The notes under the pieces: model-generated
The model's database searches: none
What the model saw: only the letters and a program-made list of their open reading frames with translations
Told to the model about the DNA's origin: nothing
Source of the DNA: Chimonanthus salicifolius
Taxonomy: Eukaryota; Streptophyta; Magnoliopsida; Laurales; Calycanthaceae
NCBI GenBank assembly: GCA_013350335.1
Contig: CM023540.1
Location: forward strand, 44,127,222 to 44,191,221
Length of the DNA: 64,000 bases
Direction of reading: 5' to 3'
Translations under genes and position numbers: made by a program
Part shown: positions 62,801-64,000 of the stretch, one piece after another
Layout: each line of letters starts with the position of its first letter
How positions within the stretch are numbered: position 1 is the first letter of the stretch

Positions 62801-63834
62801 TTTGATCAAAACCCTTTGTTCCAATTGGACTAGCCTACATGGTGGGTGTGGATCAAGCACAAGCTGCTGCCATGCTGGTGTTGCAACCTAGGCCCTATAA
62901 TGATCAGGCTTCCATCAACACGATATACAGGACCGGATACAGAAGCCCCCACAACATTTTTCACACAAACAGAGCCTATAACTGTTTCAGGACTCATCAA
63001 TACTAGAATAGAGAAAATGATGAAATTCAGCAATGGAAAGACAAAAACAGCCAATCTTTCAAAAAAAAAAAAAAGACAAACAGCCTATAAAAGCACCAAA
63101 TCAAGCGGTCTTCAAAAAAAAAAGCATCAAATCAAGCAATAATAACTGAATTTGCAAATACCTGTACAAACAGCTGCTCAGCCAGCTCACAGTTTCTTGA
63201 CTGTGCACATGCATGTATAACATCACTGAAAGACCACCTTAAGACTTTCATAACTGGTACAGATGCGATAGCTTTGAGGATATTATGCCTATGACCTTCC
63301 AATTCCATACTCGCCATGCTAAAATCATTACAAAGCTCTTGATTAGCTGCAAGGAAGTTCCCAGTTTCATGAATATCGTCAAAAAGAGGATGCTGTATTT
63401 GAAACAGTATGCAATCCTTCTCTACATGAACAGCAGATCTATTTCCAACTGTTGACAAGAAATTTAGTTCTGTAGCATAATGCGTGGTAGATGGATCTAA
63501 CAAAGGTCTCACTATGTTGATGTTCTTTGTATACTGAAGGTACAGAGAATCCATTCTCCTTAATGTTATACTTGAACTTGTTATTTGCAGCAGGTATAGG
63601 AATGTCCAATCTTGATGATTGATATCGCCCATTAGCTGACAACCTAATGGAAGAACTATCCTCAAAAACCAGACCCACCATGCGTTGCAAGGCACAATAT
63701 GCAGATCCAAGATCACCCAATCTTGTAAAAGACCAGATAAATTTACGGAGAGAAATGACACTCGGGCTATAGTATTTGGTACAATCCTTCCAAATGTCAT
63801 GGACTGAAGACAGGTTTTGCTCCCTAACAGCAAG
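39457..63834 (-). CDS. Pentatricopeptide repeat protein, At1g76280-like; eight 3' exons, 5' end beyond the window
   Basis: PPR proteins bind organellar RNA through tandem helical repeats of about 35 residues. Exons, all with GT/AG borders: 63834-63162, 62337-62242, 60794-60615, 51244-51017, 48515-48372, 45528-45340, 40492-40373 and 39921-39457 (stop TGA). From the second exon on all are phase 0 and give 473 residues. PPR-like segments include HTYDGFIKAVVFERG, YNTVLHSLVEAKE, ATYNIMIDYCSIIRSYESAC, FTYTALIKILLANGDFDKA and VLFDTILLEAYLKGQIDV. The C terminus is acidic and then Trp-rich (AALWNLRWCAIAGFSISW). The first visible exon starts LAVREQNLSSVHDIWKDC in one frame and ends KVLRWSFSDVIHACAQSRN in another, so a 1-nt frame break lies inside it (see findings). 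Introns range from 0.45 to 9.4 kb and are filled with transposons. The targeting peptide and first exons lie beyond 64000. Resemblance to At1g76280 is from memory of the family. Confidence 0.88.
40756..44465 (+). mobile_element. L1-like LINE with RT, zinc-knuckle and RNase H domains, decayed; 16-bp target duplication
   Basis: The element (40772-44449) is antisense in PPR intron F-G. AGAGAACAAAAGAAGA stands at 40756-40771 and 44450-44465, and an A-tail precedes the right copy. RT motifs: KAPGPDGF (about 41480), NIDMEKAYDFVGW (41835), HLQFADDILFFCEP (about 42160-42200, catalytic FADD) and YLGLPVGGNP (42380). Then come EEEDVDHLFISCP (zinc knuckle) and ILWTIWKERNSRIFEG. RNase H: MKFNVDGATIGKLGPAGIGG (43880), IIEGDSANAI (44070) and RVANGVADYFVK (44210). 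In-frame stops, for example near 41527 and 42027, and frameshifts make it inactive. The endonuclease is absent, so the copy is 5'-truncated. Confidence 0.92.
43313..43343 (+). repeat. Poly-C tract inside the LINE (19 C, TT, 10 C)
   Basis: Lies between the RT and the zinc-knuckle parts of the LINE, interrupting the ORF. Length may be unreliable. Confidence 0.8.
44956..45128. mobile_element. hAT-like MITE, about 173 bp
   Basis: Ends CATAGTTTAAAAACTC and, inverted, CATAGTTAAAAAACTCGAAT. The flanks attggaat and atacaaat are too different to be a clear 8-bp duplication. The interior is rich in gagtc/gactc motifs, like the elements at 48664 and 54579. Confidence 0.55.
45740..45906 (-). mobile_element. 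tRNA-derived SINE in PPR intron E-F, sense to the gene
   Basis: The minus strand reads GGTGTAGTTCAAGTGGTTG (box A), GCGGGTGCGAGCCCCCATGG (box B, one change), then GCCCTAGGGGTAATGGGC and an A-rich end. Same family as 39172-39352. Confidence 0.8.
46600..47095 (+). other. Purine-rich block in PPR intron E-F, function unknown
   Basis: About 500 bp in which the plus strand is strongly A+G biased, ending in a run of aagaaa/gaggaag motifs. No protein signature on either strand. It could be the 5' leader of a degraded retroelement, but I cannot assign it. Confidence 0.4.
47327..47992 (+). mobile_element. 5'-truncated LINE: zinc-knuckle and tail, antisense in PPR intron E-F
   Basis: Reads LRKILAQDNLCKKGRVLISA and CASDNVDHILSHCPCSASVW (zinc-knuckle-like C..H..C), then after a frameshift TLWQLTFFATLRSIWGERNN and CRVKAKCATWASSLAEFQDF before a stop at 47821. 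A 3' UTR and short A-tail follow. There is no RNase H, unlike the other LINEs here, so this is a different lineage. GCTTCTCATC occurs near 47092 and again after the tail near 47994, a possible but weak target duplication. Confidence 0.8.
48664..49621. mobile_element. hAT-type non-autonomous element, 958 bp, 8-bp target duplication CTTCTACC
   Basis: Ends CAAGGTTGTCAAAA on both sides (inverted on the right), flanked by CTTCTACC at 48656-48663 and 49622-49629. The subterminal DNA is rich in gagtcg/cgactc motifs. The core contains a tandem array of tatactgt-type repeats (49170-49515). In PPR intron D-E. No transposase. Confidence 0.9.
49170..49515 (+). repeat. TATACTGT/ACAGTATA satellite-like array
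   Basis: Irregular tandem copies of catacagtatactgttat and its inverse fill the core of the hAT element. The array is strongly palindromic. Confidence 0.8.
51541..52672 (+). mobile_element. 5'-truncated L1-like LINE: zinc-knuckle and partial RNase H, antisense in PPR intron C-D
   Basis: Reads PPRIQFFVWKALKKRILVKI, CSLCEVEEESVDHLLCNCRF (C..C..H..C knuckle) and, after a frameshift, CKERNGRIFEGKRGNPRDVF. Next comes RNase H: CKFNVDGATRGKLGPAGIGG and SMESNEAELRAIRRAL. About 40 codons that should carry the second catalytic Asp are missing before the end. The 3' UTR ends in an A/T-rich tail near 52672. No clear target duplication. Confidence 0.85.
53049..53416 (+). mobile_element. TRIM element, 368 bp, in PPR intron C-D
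   Basis: LTRs 53049-53136 and 53324-53416 share t.ttgagat.ca.cgat, gatttcaca and the end .taaca. TGGTATCAGAGT (53139-53150) follows the left LTR at 2 bp and matches the initiator-Met primer-binding site at 11 of 12 bases. A purine tract (gatgagggagaa) precedes the right LTR. The internal region has a tandem duplication of about 58 bp. The LTRs look like shortened versions of those at 4837-5348. Confidence 0.8.
53178..53296 (+). repeat. Tandem duplication inside the TRIM element
   Basis: gtgaaagcaaccataggtga through cagcatggtagtttgtt occurs twice in a row (about 53178-53236 and 53239-53296) with a few changes. Confidence 0.85.
54827..54859 (+). repeat. AT dinucleotide microsatellite
   Basis: About 16 AT units inside the hAT element. 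Confidence 0.85.
55990..56370 (+). repeat. GGGGTAAAG minisatellite
   Basis: Dozens of short units of the type aggggtaaag, aggtgcaaag and gagggtttag. It forms most of the core of the Harbinger-like element. Confidence 0.85.
56795..56831 (+). repeat. Poly-C tract (30 C, A, 6 C)
   Basis: Adjacent to the right inverted repeat of the Harbinger-like element. It is the longest homopolymer in the window. Confidence 0.85.
56937..57295 (+). mobile_element. LINE RNase H 3' fragment inside the hAT element
   Basis: VELFALWRGILELEELRIQG, LVEGDSKVVVGWTSGS (GDS with catalytic Asp) and FDFNITWVPRSANSVAVAEW lead to a stop at 57209, followed by a short 3' UTR and an A/G-rich tail. This is the last 90 residues of a plant L1-type RNase H and shows that a LINE inserted into, or was captured by, the hAT element. 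Confidence 0.75.
59341..59364 (+). repeat. AAT/AAC trinucleotide microsatellite
   Basis: Run of aat then aac units next to the hAT insertion; a second aat run is at 59818-59840. Confidence 0.7.
59373..59797. mobile_element. hAT-type MITE, 425 bp, 8-bp target duplication ACAATAAC
   Basis: Ends CAGTGTTGTCAAACCCG and, inverted, CAATGTTTTAAAACCCGG. ACAATAAC flanks both sides (59365-59372 and 59798-59805). The subterminal DNA is rich in gacccg/cgggtc motifs. In PPR intron C-D. Confidence 0.85.
61330..61400 (+). repeat. Trinucleotide-rich microsatellite region
   Basis: gat, aat and agt runs in PPR intron B-C. Confidence 0.7.
61470..61860 (+). repeat. GGTCATGG-rich repeat region
   Basis: Short irregular repeats of gtcatgggtc and ggttgggt type fill this stretch of PPR intron B-C, like the cores of the MITEs at 13602 and 28293. 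No clear ends or duplication were found. Confidence 0.45.
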
Positions 63835-64000
63835 CTGGAAAAAAGACAACAAATAATAATCGTCAGTTAAGTCTTTGCAATAATAAGAGAGCAATGTACA
63901 AAAAATAAAAATAAAAATACTTTTTCATGGTCTCTAAATTGGTAGGCCATACTTAGGCCTTAACCTGATGCATAGCCTGAATGTGCCATACCAATGCCAC

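Noticed and set aside
63534..63643. Possible 110-nt intron (GTTGTC...CTTCAG) in the first visible PPR exon
   Set aside because: Removing it leaves the downstream frame wrong by two bases, so it does not explain the frame switch.
1..64000. CRISPR array, prokaryotic operons, rRNA genes, organellar insert
   Set aside because: No regularly spaced identical repeats with unique spacers, no rRNA-like conserved blocks and no organelle genes; the DNA is plant nuclear.

Overview
This window is nuclear DNA from a flowering plant. It is AT-rich, its genes are split into many short exons by introns of up to about 9.4 kb, and it is full of plant-type repeats: L1-like LINEs with a C-terminal RNase H, tRNA-derived SINEs, TRIM retroelements and hAT- and Harbinger-like MITEs. 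I cannot name the species. The intron lengths and repeat content would fit a magnoliid or early-diverging eudicot, but that is a guess.

Three protein-coding genes can be read, all on the minus strand. (1) At 63834-39457 is the 3' part of a pentatricopeptide-repeat gene resembling Arabidopsis At1g76280. Eight exons lie in the window, and the 5' end is beyond the right edge. (2) At 30913-18913 is a complete ten-exon gene for an SH3P2-type BAR/SH3 membrane-trafficking adaptor of 370 aa. (3) At 6034-4019 are the first five exons of a subtilisin-like serine protease: signal peptide, I9 prodomain and the catalytic-Asp segment. The exons for its catalytic His and Ser are not visible in the window.

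Layout: 1-4018, left flank or intron of the subtilase, with a SINE fragment and a small hairpin element. 4019-6034, subtilase 5' exons with a TRIM element in intron 2. 6035-18912, repeat-rich intergenic DNA with two clusters of TRIM LTRs, hAT MITEs and SINEs. 18913-30913, the SH3P2-like gene, whose introns hold LINE pieces, SINEs and a MITE. 30914-39456, intergenic DNA with MITEs, a minisatellite and a SINE. 39457-64000, the PPR gene, whose introns have been inflated by LINEs, a TRIM and hAT elements, one of them a 3-kb nest of elements.

The genes do not form a functional cluster. The notable content is the well-preserved record of transposition. Six elements have perfect 8-bp target duplications, one LINE has a 16-bp duplication, three SINEs have 11-16-bp duplications, and one element inside another has a 3-bp duplication. 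There is also an apparent 1-nt frame break in the first visible PPR exon. I found no evidence of a wholly new biological system. All calls come from reading the sequence; no database search was run.
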